Source: Spirochaetales bacterium (GTDB lineage: Bacteria; Spirochaetota; Spirochaetia; SZUA-6; JAFGRV01). Taken from it: 32,632 bases of DNA. A program made the position numbers and the translations under genes. The notes under the pieces were generated by a model that saw only the letters and a list, made by a program, of their open reading frames with translations, was not told the origin of the DNA and did not search any database. The stretch spans positions 1 through 32,632 of the forward strand of contig JAFGQK010000154.1 of the NCBI GenBank assembly GCA_016935735.1, given 5' to 3'. Below, one piece after another: positions 25,030-32,632 of the stretch (position 1 is its first letter; each line of letters opens with the position of its first letter).

Positions 25030-27090
25030 TTATAGGGAATCCAGATTAAAATCGGTAATGATTCCTTTTAATTTGTTTACGACAATTATATTTTGTGCGG
25101 AAATTTTTTTTACATTCGAAATAAGTGATAGTATTTCTTTATTTCCCTTATCCTGCTCCATGGTAGCACTGTTAATTTGAGTGGATACGGTGAAAAGATC
25201 CTTCATATAGTCTGATATGGCCTGGCTCTGCATTTTCAGGTCTGCGGCGATATTCTTCACCTCGATACTTGCATTCACCACAGAATCGACAGAAGACAGT
25301 ATTTCATTTGTCCCGTTTTTCTGTTCATTCATGGCCATATTTATTTCTTCGATTAAATTCGAGGTCTTTTCTATATCCCGGTTAATGTTTATAAAAGCAA
25401 GCCCGGCCTGTTCGGACATTTTAACTCCATTCTGTACTTTTTCGTACATATCTTTTATATACCGTATTATTTCTTTTGTCTGCATCTCGCTGTTTTCGGC
25501 TAACTTCCTGATTTCATCTGCAATTATTGCAAATCCCCTGCCGTGGATTCCCGCATGCGCTGCTTCTATTGCAGTATTAATTGCCAGTAAATCGGTACGT
25601 GAAGACAAATTATCGAGTATTTCCACAATCTTAAGAACCTGGTTCGATGTATTCTCTATCCTGGTTATTGCAGTAATGGTATTTTTTACTGAAATATTGC
25701 CTTCCCTGGAAATCTTGAGTAAGTAACTCGATAATTCATTTGCTTTTGTCGTATTATTATTGACCGAAATAATACTTCTGGCCATTTCCTGCATTGCAGC
25801 GGATGTTTCTTCAACAAAACTCACCTGATTCTCGATTAGTATTGAAATCTTTTCAATTCCGTTGAGCATAATTTCCAATTGTTTACTTGTGTTCTCGACC
25901 ACTCGCATTTGATTGTTGATATTCTCGGTTATTGCTATTATTGATGTCACCATTTCTTCTACAGCTGCCGATGTATGAATAAGATTTTGGCTTAATGAAT
26001 CGGACGAATTCGAGACGGTAAGTGAACTCTCTTTAATCTGCTTCAGAATTTCTTTGAGTTTATCCATGAGTGTATTAATCATATCACTGAGGTCACCGAC
26101 CTCGTCATACTGGATAATGCTTATCCGTTTGGAAAGGTCCTCCTTTCCCGTTAAAATATCTTTTATGGTCGATCGCTGGTTTCTTATCTGGATGGTGAGT
26201 TCCCGGGAGAACAGGAACACAATAATAAAACCGATTAAAAATAAACCGGTAAATGAGATAATAAAAAACAGGGTATATTCCAGGAACCTGTTATTCCCTG
26301 TTTTGTAGGGAAATTGAATCCTGGAAACGATAGCTTCCTTTTTTTGCCCCTCCATAATAGAACACAGATAATTTTTATAATTATCCGCTGCTTCGGTGAG
26401 TGATATTTTCTTTTCACTCACCGCTTCCATCTGGTTTGAGTAATAGTTTTCCCTGGCAAGAAAAATACTTGTAAACCGCAGAAAAAAACTGAATGAATAA
26501 AGAATTATAAAGGAAAAAAGCAGTACATTTTTTATCCTTAACCCGATTTTACTTCGTTGTTCATCTTTATAATAGATATTCAACAGTTTTCTTGGCCCGG
26601 ACAGAATCTGATTGGAAATCGTAATATGGCCAAAGGAATACAATAAAGCACTTGCGGTCATAAAAAGAGTCCAGGATAACTCCCTTATTTCAAAAAAGGA
26701 ATATAGAAGACTGCTTGCTATAATAGTGAAAATGTGGCTTCCCAGGGTTCCAAGAACCGTCAATATAATAAGGTAAAAAGAAAATTTCTTTATAACATAT
26801 CTCGCTTTGTCATACAATTCCCCGGATACGGTCTCGTTGTTATTTATCATACCGATTACCTTTTCCAGCGGTTTTAAGTAAAAATAAAAAATAACACCAA
26901 GAATCACCATAACCGGTGCAAGTGTTATAAGCATAAAAATGATAATGCCACGGATATATTCATTAAAGGTGCCGTAATTATAAAAAATAATTTTACCATA
27001 GTCCTTGAGACACAATATAATAAGTGACATAACCAACCTGAAAAGCAGATTAAAAACGATAATTTTTTTTGTCGTATCCATTCGTTTCAT
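25030..27090 (-). CDS. Methyl-accepting chemotaxis protein with polytopic N-terminus
   Basis: This is a chemoreceptor of about 686 residues that signals to CheA/CheW. The N-terminal part holds five hydrophobic segments (about 8-27, 45-72, 100-127, 138-160, 185-210). A short extracytoplasmic stretch (about 215-268) and a sixth helix (about 272-298) lead into a HAMP region and a long coiled coil. The signalling tip reads RTDLLAINTAIEAAHAG, followed by GRGFAIIADEIRKLAENS, which is highly conserved. The usual receptor has two helices around a periplasmic ligand domain, so this one probably senses a membrane or redox signal. An ATG four codons upstream (27102) is possible, but its sequence contains the GGAG that serves the chosen start. 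The stop lies eight bases from the convergent redox operon. Confidence 0.88.
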   Translation of the reverse strand: MKRMDTTKKIIVFNLLFRLVMSLIILCLKDYGKIIFYNYGTFNEYIRGIIIFMLITLAPVMVILGVIFYFYLKPLEKVIGMINNNETVSGELYDKARYVIKKFSFYLIILTVLGTLGSHIFTIIASSLLYSFFEIRELSWTLFMTASALLYSFGHITISNQILSGPRKLLNIYYKDEQRSKIGLRIKNVLLFSFIILYSFSFFLRFTSIFLARENYYSNQMEAVSEKKISLTEAADNYKNYLCSIMEGQKKEAIVSRIQFPYKTGNNRFLEYTLFFIISFTGLFLIGFIIVFLFSRELTIQIRNQRSTIKDILTGKEDLSKRISIIQYDEVGDLSDMINTLMDKLKEILKQIKESSLTVSNSSDSLSQNLIHTSAAVEEMVTSIIAITENINNQMRVVENTSKQLEIMLNGIEKISILIENQVSFVEETSAAMQEMARSIISVNNNTTKANELSSYLLKISREGNISVKNTITAITRIENTSNQVLKIVEILDNLSSRTDLLAINTAIEAAHAGIHGRGFAIIADEIRKLAENSEMQTKEIIRYIKDMYEKVQNGVKMSEQAGLAFININRDIEKTSNLIEEINMAMNEQKNGTNEILSSVDSVVNASIEVKNIAADLKMQSQAISDYMKDLFTVSTQINSATMEQDKGNKEILSLISNVKKISAQNIIVVNKLKGIITDFNLDSL

Positions 27091-27210
27091 AACAATCTCC
27101 ATTTTCCGCTATCCAGTATACAGGATTAAGCATTTTTTTTCCAGACACCCTGAACTTTTTAAATATAATTTAGAATCATATAATAGCAAGAAAGGTTGAT
27201 ACATTCATGA

Positions 27211-28896
27211 TTAAGAATTTTCCGCATAAGTATCCGATATATCACCTTTCAAATACAGATTTCTCATTGTATTATATTGAATTTTCCCACTGGTTGTATA
27301 GAGGATTGATCCTCGTTTTACTGCGATAAATTTATCAATCAGCAAACCAATATTCTTGATTACCAGACTTGTAAGCTTTTCATCCAATTGTATTTTTTCT
27401 TCTTGTGTAATGGAATTGACCTCATATATGACAATAAGTTCCGTATTCCCTGTACCTGTGTCTGATGGATTTAATGGTATACAGACGGCATTGGGCCGTT
27501 GGAGTAATCTGGAATCAATAAGAAGGGATTCTATTTCATGTGAAAAAAAATTTTCACCATTCATGATAAACATCGTGTCCGCCCTTCCCAGGATTACCAG
27601 CTTTTCATCCATAAAATAACCGACATCCAGGGTATTATAGTATCCTTCCTCATCTGTTTTTTTTATTTTTTTCCCTTTTACAAGGGAGTGTGCGGATACG
27701 GAATCACCTTTTATTTTTATTACCCCTCCTGCACCTTCAACAGCTTCATCATATTCGATTTTAACCTCTGTTCCTTCAATAACAGTACCGACCGTAGGGA
27801 AGGAACGTTCATTTATTGTACTTACGGAATAACCTTCAAAAAGTTTTGAAATACTCACTGCCAGGGTGGATTCTGCCAGTCCATAGCAGGGTGAAAGTAC
27901 ATTTTCTTTAAGGCCGTACTTTTTAAAGGTAGCCAGAAACCTTTCCAGGGTGGTAATATTCACCGGCTCCGCCCCAACGCCTATCCACTTTAAGGATTCG
28001 AGGGAAACACCTTCCAGTCTTTTTTCGTTATACCGGTGGAGAATGATTTCCAGGACGGAATTCGTCATACAACACATGTCGATTTTATATGTCGATATCA
28101 TACGCATGAAATCAAACATCCGCTTCATAAAAAAAACAGGGGATATCATGATTATGGCCGTCTGCGTGAAAAGGCTTAAGAGAAATGAACCGACGAGCCC
28201 CATATCATGGTAAAGGGGAAGCCAGTGCCCCACATGGGTGAATTCAGGGTGCAGTTTAAGCCGTATGAATATTCCCCGGATATTATTCAAGAGGTTCCTG
28301 AATGTAATGACAACACCTTTCGGGGTTGACATGCTTCCCGAGGTAAATTGAACAAAAGCCGTATCATCATACAGGGGAAGATTCCCCGGTACCGATTCAT
28401 CCCTGTCCTCACTTATCCCGTCAAAAAGATTATGCATAATAATCATATCCAGCTTATGGTTCCGCTCCTCACATATCGCTTCTATGTAAGGAACTTCATT
28501 ATTGTAGCATATATAGGTGGTGAACCAGGGAATGATTTCCCTGATCCTGTTTATATATATATCCCGGGAAAAAAAAGCGGAACGGGGCGGCAGGGTGGAC
28601 GGTATCGCTCCCAACAGGATAAGCGCCAGCCAGACAATGATAAACTGAATATCCGTCTGTGCAGATAAAAGGACATATGTCCCTTTTTTTATTCCATATT
28701 CGTCCAGTTTCTTTGCACAATTTATTGCCCTGTAATAAATATCACTATAAGGATAATATACTATTTTATTCACCTGGTCCTCATAGATATGAATACCCCG
28801 TGATTGACAGGTCTTAAGATTGGTCAGAATATGTGTAAAGTCAAATGACGGTTCAAGGAAGTACTCTACGAATTGTTTGCTTTCCTGATCTGTCAT
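27211..28896 (-). CDS. Fatty-acyl-AMP ligase (acyl-ACP synthetase type)
   Basis: This 561-residue adenylate-forming enzyme converts a free fatty acid and ATP to acyl-AMP and then loads an acyl carrier protein. The adenylation P-loop is TSGSMSTPKG (185-194). The FAAL-family stretch WLPLYHDMGLVG is at 225-236, YGLAEST near 345, and the hinge region ILGRADTMFIMNGENFF near 460. A C-terminal lysine sits in TTSGKIQ. The match to FAALs is better than to acyl-CoA ligases because of the HDMGL motif. The start overlaps the ACP stop by four bases, and its Shine-Dalgarno GGAGG lies within the ACP gene, so enzyme and carrier are translationally coupled. It is the last gene of the lipid cassette. Confidence 0.87.
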   Translation of the reverse strand: MTDQESKQFVEYFLEPSFDFTHILTNLKTCQSRGIHIYEDQVNKIVYYPYSDIYYRAINCAKKLDEYGIKKGTYVLLSAQTDIQFIIVWLALILLGAIPSTLPPRSAFFSRDIYINRIREIIPWFTTYICYNNEVPYIEAICEERNHKLDMIIMHNLFDGISEDRDESVPGNLPLYDDTAFVQFTSGSMSTPKGVVITFRNLLNNIRGIFIRLKLHPEFTHVGHWLPLYHDMGLVGSFLLSLFTQTAIIMISPVFFMKRMFDFMRMISTYKIDMCCMTNSVLEIILHRYNEKRLEGVSLESLKWIGVGAEPVNITTLERFLATFKKYGLKENVLSPCYGLAESTLAVSISKLFEGYSVSTINERSFPTVGTVIEGTEVKIEYDEAVEGAGGVIKIKGDSVSAHSLVKGKKIKKTDEEGYYNTLDVGYFMDEKLVILGRADTMFIMNGENFFSHEIESLLIDSRLLQRPNAVCIPLNPSDTGTGNTELIVIYEVNSITQEEKIQLDEKLTSLVIKNIGLLIDKFIAVKRGSILYTTSGKIQYNTMRNLYLKGDISDTYAENS

Positions 28897-29135
28897 AAGC
28901 TGAATTCCTCCAGATTCTGGATGGCTTTGTATAGATCCGATACGGTTTTTATGGTTTGCAGTTTCTGCATTGGCAAAATAACATCATACTCGTTTTCTAT
29001 CTTCCCGACCAGTTCCATAATCTGGATGGAATTCAGATTAAGATCTTCGACAAGGTTTTGTTCAGGTACAATCACTTTCTTGTTCTTCATAACGGATAAA
29101 AGGAATTCATTTACCTTCTCAATACGGTCATTCAT
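28893..29135 (-). CDS. Acyl carrier protein
   Basis: This 80-residue carrier has a phosphopantetheine attachment site at Ser36 in DLNLNSIQIMEL. The usual DSL motif is here NSI, which is seen in dedicated, non-housekeeping ACPs. The length, the acidic helix 2 and the ELVGKIENEYDVILP helix 2-3 region fit the ACP fold. AAGGAG precedes the ATG at a rather long 12-base spacing. Placement between the ligase and the condensing enzyme makes it the likely acyl donor for the latter. A phosphopantetheinyl transferase must be supplied from elsewhere. Confidence 0.9.
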   Translation of the reverse strand: MNDRIEKVNEFLLSVMKNKKVIVPEQNLVEDLNLNSIQIMELVGKIENEYDVILPMQKLQTIKTVSDLYKAIQNLEEFSL

Positions 29136-29156
29136 ATTTATTATACACTCCTTCTT

Positions 29157-31544
29157 TCAAAAAAAATCATTTTTATGTTTTTCAAAAATACTAAGAGCAT
29201 AATCAAGATCTTCCTGTTTATGTGTGGCAATATAGCTTGTTCTGAAACCGGAATTTTTCTCGGGAACGGCAGGAGGCAGTACGGGATTTACATACACCCC
29301 GTTTTCCATAAACCTTTTGTAGGCAGCCATGGCAAGTGTTTCATTTCCGAATATCACCGGTACAATCTGCGTCCCTTTATATACCGCATTATATCCCATC
29401 GAATGCAGCGCATCTGCCATATATCGTGCTTTCTTAAGCACCTCTCCTCTTAATTCCGGTCTTTCCTCGATTATCTTCAATACCGCGAGGACCGATGCGA
29501 TTGAAGCAGGCGGGAGGCTTGCCGAAAATATGTGAGGGCTTGAAGTATGTTTGATAAAATCAATCACTTCCCTTTTCCCGGCAATAAAACCGCCGATCGA
29601 TGCGAAACTTTTACTGAATGTACCCATAATCAGATCGACTTTATCCTCCACACCCATCATCTCACAGACACCCCTCCCCTTTGCACCGAAAACACCTACC
29701 CCATGGGCTTCATCAATAAATGTACGTGCATGATATTTTTCTGCCAATTCAATTATTTTTACAAGATCTGCCAGTACCCCTTCCATACTGAATACGGAAT
29801 CGGTGACAATCATCTTGCTTTTTTCCTTTAACCTGGATAAAACAAATTCGAGATGCTTCATGTCATTGTGACGGTAAACAGTATAATCGGCTCCTGACAA
29901 TTTTGCAGCATCAAATAAACTCCGGTGATTCCTCTGGTCAAAGACAAGAACATCGCCGGGGCAGGCAAGCGCGGATATTCCTGCAAGATTCGTCTGGTAT
30001 CCCGTACTGCAGAGGATGACCGCTTCCCTGTTATAAAAGCGGGCCAGTACTTCCTCCAGTTCCAGGTGGATATCAAGAGTGCCGTTTAAAAGCGGGGAGC
30101 CCGAACACCCGGTACCGTACTTTTCGATTGCTTTTATGGCAGCTTCCTTTACTTCGGGATATGTCGCAGCACCAAGATATGAATTGGTCCCGAGCAGAAC
30201 GACCCGATCGATGTTGTCCATTTTCATCGACGATTCCTGGGCGCTTTTAAAAACCGGGTAAAAATTGTATATATCCGCCAGGCGGACATAATTTGTTCTC
30301 TGGTACCTGGATACCTTTGAAAATATATCTTCCCGGGGCAGCATGTATTGATCCGATTTTATTTTCAGCAGATAACGGGGATAATCAAAGGTATTTGCAT
30401 CGTAATTCTTAAAAGGTTTGTGGAGCTGCGTATCCGGATGACTGATATCATTATACAGGAGTTTTGCCAGTGCCCCGGAATACCTTTTATTTTTCGCATG
30501 CTTGATAAAATAGACAAGGGGAATTACCCTTGCCCCCATATCCATTTTGAGTGAGTAATTCGTTATACCAAGATTGAAATAGTTCTTTTTCAAATCGATG
30601 GCCCGCTGAATACGGACCAGCAGCCCGGCCCTGTATAAATTCATTTCACGGTAATGGGGTACCGAATAATCCGTCCCAAAATTCAACCCATAGCAGGTAG
30701 TATCATCAAATAAGGATAACATGAAGCTGATAATCCTGTTGTCTTTCTTGAATACCAATACCTCGCTGACTCCCTTTAAGTATTTTGCCGATGCGGAAAA
30801 ATACCGTCCGTTTAATACTTCCCGTTGATAATCCGGAGCCTTTTGATGGACATTCTGCCAGAGTGCGGTCATAACCGGGACAATATCCTCATAACCGGAA
30901 ATAAACTCATAATCGATTCCGAACTTTTCCTTCAGATTCTTTACATACCGCTTTAAAGGTATCCGTATCCTTTTTTTCACGTCGGATAAGTACTGGTCTG
31001 CATTTCCCCACCTGATCTCTATTTCCGTGTCGGGAAAACCGGGAACGGGATAATACCCGGCCGGGATGAGGATTTCCTTATAAAAGGGATAATGATGCAA
31101 CGGTATATCCCTTACAACCTGGATATCAACATCCTTTTCAGATGCAATCACATCCATTTCTTTTACCAGTAACTTGAGAATATCCGGGTAATATTCTTCG
31201 CTTTTCACCGCACTCCCTTCACAGATCCCTGCAAATGAACCGCATTCAAGGGTTTTGAATTTCATAAATTGCGGATACCATTTTTTTATTGATGGAAGAA
31301 CCGGCTTTAATTTTTTATCCATTGTAGAGAAATCAGTATCAATAATATAGAGATTTGACCTCCCGGCTTCTTCCTGCCCGGAAAAATAACGAAGGTATAT
31401 GGTGAGAATGTCATTGATTTTCGAATCTTCTACAATTCTTAGATTATTATATTTCAGATGGATGGATAGTGCTAAATCGGCATTCCACGTTTCCGGTCTG
31501 ATTTTAGATAAAGATACTATTCTTTCAACTTCTATGTTCTTCAT
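29157..31544 (-). CDS. GNAT/FemAB-like N-acyltransferase domain fused to a serine-palmitoyltransferase-like alpha-oxoamine synthase
   Basis: This 795-residue two-domain enzyme has a C-terminal half (about 395-790) that is a PLP-dependent alpha-oxoamine synthase. It condenses an acyl thioester with an amino acid with loss of CO2. Landmarks are GTNSYLGAATYPEV (452-465), GTGCSGSPLLNGT (477-489), the cofactor Asp611 and His614 in IDEAHGVGVFG, and the Schiff-base Lys645 in MGTFSKSFASIGGF. That last motif is more like serine palmitoyltransferase than like BioF or KBL, which have GKALG. Residues 1-385 resemble the BioF2-like/FemAB-type GNAT fold, including FNLGITNYSLKMDMGAR near 323-339. Single-domain synthases are about 400 residues, so this is a genuine fusion. 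It is first in an operon with a dedicated ACP and acyl-AMP ligase. The product is inferred, not known. Confidence 0.85.
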   Translation of the reverse strand: MKNIEVERIVSLSKIRPETWNADLALSIHLKYNNLRIVEDSKINDILTIYLRYFSGQEEAGRSNLYIIDTDFSTMDKKLKPVLPSIKKWYPQFMKFKTLECGSFAGICEGSAVKSEEYYPDILKLLVKEMDVIASEKDVDIQVVRDIPLHHYPFYKEILIPAGYYPVPGFPDTEIEIRWGNADQYLSDVKKRIRIPLKRYVKNLKEKFGIDYEFISGYEDIVPVMTALWQNVHQKAPDYQREVLNGRYFSASAKYLKGVSEVLVFKKDNRIISFMLSLFDDTTCYGLNFGTDYSVPHYREMNLYRAGLLVRIQRAIDLKKNYFNLGITNYSLKMDMGARVIPLVYFIKHAKNKRYSGALAKLLYNDISHPDTQLHKPFKNYDANTFDYPRYLLKIKSDQYMLPREDIFSKVSRYQRTNYVRLADIYNFYPVFKSAQESSMKMDNIDRVVLLGTNSYLGAATYPEVKEAAIKAIEKYGTGCSGSPLLNGTLDIHLELEEVLARFYNREAVILCSTGYQTNLAGISALACPGDVLVFDQRNHRSLFDAAKLSGADYTVYRHNDMKHLEFVLSRLKEKSKMIVTDSVFSMEGVLADLVKIIELAEKYHARTFIDEAHGVGVFGAKGRGVCEMMGVEDKVDLIMGTFSKSFASIGGFIAGKREVIDFIKHTSSPHIFSASLPPASIASVLAVLKIIEERPELRGEVLKKARYMADALHSMGYNAVYKGTQIVPVIFGNETLAMAAYKRFMENGVYVNPVLPPAVPEKNSGFRTSYIATHKQEDLDYALSIFEKHKNDFF

Positions 31545-31572
31545 AACACCAATTTATAGCTAGCTAGTATTA

Positions 31573-31601
31573 ATTTTAGTTAAAATGGATATGCCATGCA
31601 A
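31573..31601 (-). promoter_or_regulatory. Possible promoter of the lipid cassette
   Basis: On the minus strand TTGCAT (31601-31596) and TAAAAT (31578-31573) are separated by 17 bases. The -10 matches consensus in five of six positions and the -35 in three. Transcription would start near 31566, about 20 bases before the ATG of the fusion gene. The ribosome-binding site is weak (GGTG). Confidence 0.35.
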
Positions 31602-31636
31602 GGTTTTTATCATAAAAGTTCCGGGATTAGAAAAAC

Positions 31637-31795
31637 ATGTTAAATGGAAAGAATACTGTTTTCGGGTGGGAATTCGAGGATTTTTATCCAATCCCGACGA
31701 AACTCTACAATGAAAACGATGTCGATTACCTTTCTTTATCCGTAAAACCACTCAATAGTCAAAAACCGGTTCCCGAAACCGTACCCCTGTCGTAA
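31637..31795 (+). pseudogene. Possible decayed gene fragment in the 31545-31990 gap
   Basis: A 52-codon frame reads GWEFEDFYPIPTKLYNEND and then VDYLSLSVKPL. It has protein-like composition but an early stop. A second coding-like fragment lies in another frame near 31842-31950 (GGKYIDWIRLFLMGVRYGYL). Neither was recognised and neither has a good ribosome-binding site. They may be two pieces of one decayed gene. Nothing else can be assigned in this 445-bp stretch. Confidence 0.2.
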
Positions 31796-31990
31796 AGCAG
31801 TCTGGACAAAACATAAGAAAGCGACTATACATTGAAGGAATAAAGATGAAAACATCGGCGGCAAGTACATTGATTGGATACGGTTATTTTTAATGGGAGT
31901 AAGATACGGGTACCTTCCCTATCCCTGCGACTTGAAACAAATGAGATGAGGGGGCTGTCTCAACGAGTGGAAAAAATCAAAGACTGGTGA

Positions 31991-32470
31991 ATGGAAGTGA
32001 TCGATATAATAAAGTATGATGATAAAAAGTACAGGACCCAGGTAATAGAACTCTGGAAAGCAGTTTTCGGTTATAAAGAAGCCAGAAATGATCCCGGGAC
32101 ATCCATTGATAAAAAACTGGCAGTACATGATGACTTGTTTTATCTTGCCGGGGAATCAAATCGAATAATTGGCACAATAATGGCAGGTTATGACGGCCAC
32201 CGGGGATGGATCTATTCGCTTGCAGTACTCCCGGAGAAAAGGAAGCAACAGGTCGGAACCATATTGTTGAAATATATCGAAGAAAAATTGAAAAATCTGG
32301 GTTGCCTGAAAATCAATCTACAAATTCTTAAAAGCAATGTAGCGGTGAAAGAGTTTTATGAAAAGAATGGGTATAAGGTCGAAGAGAGAATCAGTATGGG
32401 GAAAGTGCTTGAAGAACATAGCTCCGCAAATTATTTAATGGAAGAAAAGGGAAACCACAGATTACAATAG
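31991..32470 (+). CDS. GNAT-family N-acetyltransferase, YpeA-like
   Basis: This 159-residue cytoplasmic acetyltransferase transfers acetyl from acetyl-CoA to an unknown amine. The strand-loop IGTIMAGYDGHRGWIYSLAV (about 57-76) is the hallmark of the YpeA subgroup. The acetyl-CoA loop follows as LPEKRKQQVGTILL, with QVGT in place of the more common GxG/A. The C-terminal strand-helix NLQILKSNVAVKEFYEKNGY completes the fold. The last 20 residues (LEEHSSANYLMEEKGNHRLQ) extend beyond the usual end. The start is supported by position and length. The Shine-Dalgarno is weak. It appears to be monocistronic. Confidence 0.85.
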   Translation: MEVIDIIKYDDKKYRTQVIELWKAVFGYKEARNDPGTSIDKKLAVHDDLFYLAGESNRIIGTIMAGYDGHRGWIYSLAVLPEKRKQQVGTILLKYIEEKLKNLGCLKINLQILKSNVAVKEFYEKNGYKVEERISMGKVLEEHSSANYLMEEKGNHRLQ

Positions 32471-32632
32471 AGTAGAGCCAGGTTACAGTTTCGTCAGTTT
32501 TTCAGGATGTGTGTTACTCCCGCAAGCGAAAGGTAATCCTGTAGAACCGATGTGGAACTCAATACTTGCAGGTATCGTGTATCAGCATATCAGCGTGGAA
32601 AGTCTAAGACGGGAATTACAGCGAAATGGACA
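32439..32632 (+). mobile_element. Partial transposase-like reading frame running off the window
   Basis: A frame open from 32439 to the window end contains PMWNSILAGIVYQHISVESL, followed by RRELQRNG. The pattern (hydrophobic helix, then HxSVESLRRELxRN) is familiar from the N-terminus of DDE transposases of several IS families. No start codon in a suitable place is visible, and the frame overlaps the end of the acetyltransferase gene. The left end is therefore probably truncated, or the element begins around 32475. The catalytic region, if any, lies beyond the window. Confidence 0.4.

Overview
This window reads as the chromosome of an anaerobic, motile Gram-negative bacterium. A spirochaete is the best guess, but that is an inference. 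It rests on an oxygen-sensitive 2-oxoacid:ferredoxin oxidoreductase, apolipoprotein N-acyltransferase and lipoprotein-type signals with loose lipoboxes, a chemotaxis receptor, and a periplasmic binding protein that starts with a short Gly/Asn/Lys/Glu stretch after its signal peptide. No rRNA, tRNA or CRISPR array was recognised.

Layout. (1) 437-10651, plus strand: one tightly packed catabolic/anabolic operon. It holds iorA-iorB (indolepyruvate:ferredoxin oxidoreductase), a phenylacetate-CoA ligase, a double ACT-domain protein, and a LIV-type ABC transporter (binding protein, terminator hairpin, then livH-livM-livG-livF). A second phenylacetate-CoA ligase ends it. Together these could import aromatic amino acids or aryl acids and interconvert aryl acid, aryl-acyl-CoA and 2-oxo acid. 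The IorA is unusual because it lacks the C-terminal ferredoxin domain. An 18-bp perfect palindrome lies upstream. (2) 10685-11635, minus: an unrecognised acidic protein. (3) 12188-14658, plus: lnt overlapping a ubiquitin-like/Mut7-C RNase-fold protein. (4) 14673-15262: a graveyard of gene debris. The tail of an IS3-type transposase reading frame is joined to the C-terminus of an F-type ATP synthase beta subunit, followed by a frameshifted, internally deleted epsilon subunit. (5) 15277-19409, minus: an RND efflux pump and its lipoprotein adaptor. (6) 19538-20207: a frameshifted glycosyltransferase fragment, a structure resembling an integron attC site, and a long palindromic hairpin. (7) 20237-22276: ligA. 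(8) 22343-25021, plus: a three-gene redox membrane operon (NapH-like polyferredoxin, anchored binding-module protein, CcdA/DsbD-like thiol transporter). (9) 25030-27090, minus: a polytopic methyl-accepting chemotaxis protein. (10) 27211-31544, minus: a three-gene lipid cassette. It contains a fusion of a GNAT/FemAB-like N-acyltransferase domain to a serine-palmitoyltransferase-like enzyme, an acyl carrier protein, and a fatty-acyl-AMP ligase. (11) 31991-32470: a GNAT acetyltransferase, then a transposase fragment that runs off the end.

The most promising candidate for an undescribed system is region 10. It looks like a compact route that activates a free fatty acid, loads it on a dedicated carrier protein, condenses it with an amino acid and possibly N-acylates the product, giving a sphingoid or ceramide-like lipid. 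The pseudogene region 4 is the most informative historical signal: an F-type ATP synthase gene pair has decayed here next to insertion-sequence remains.
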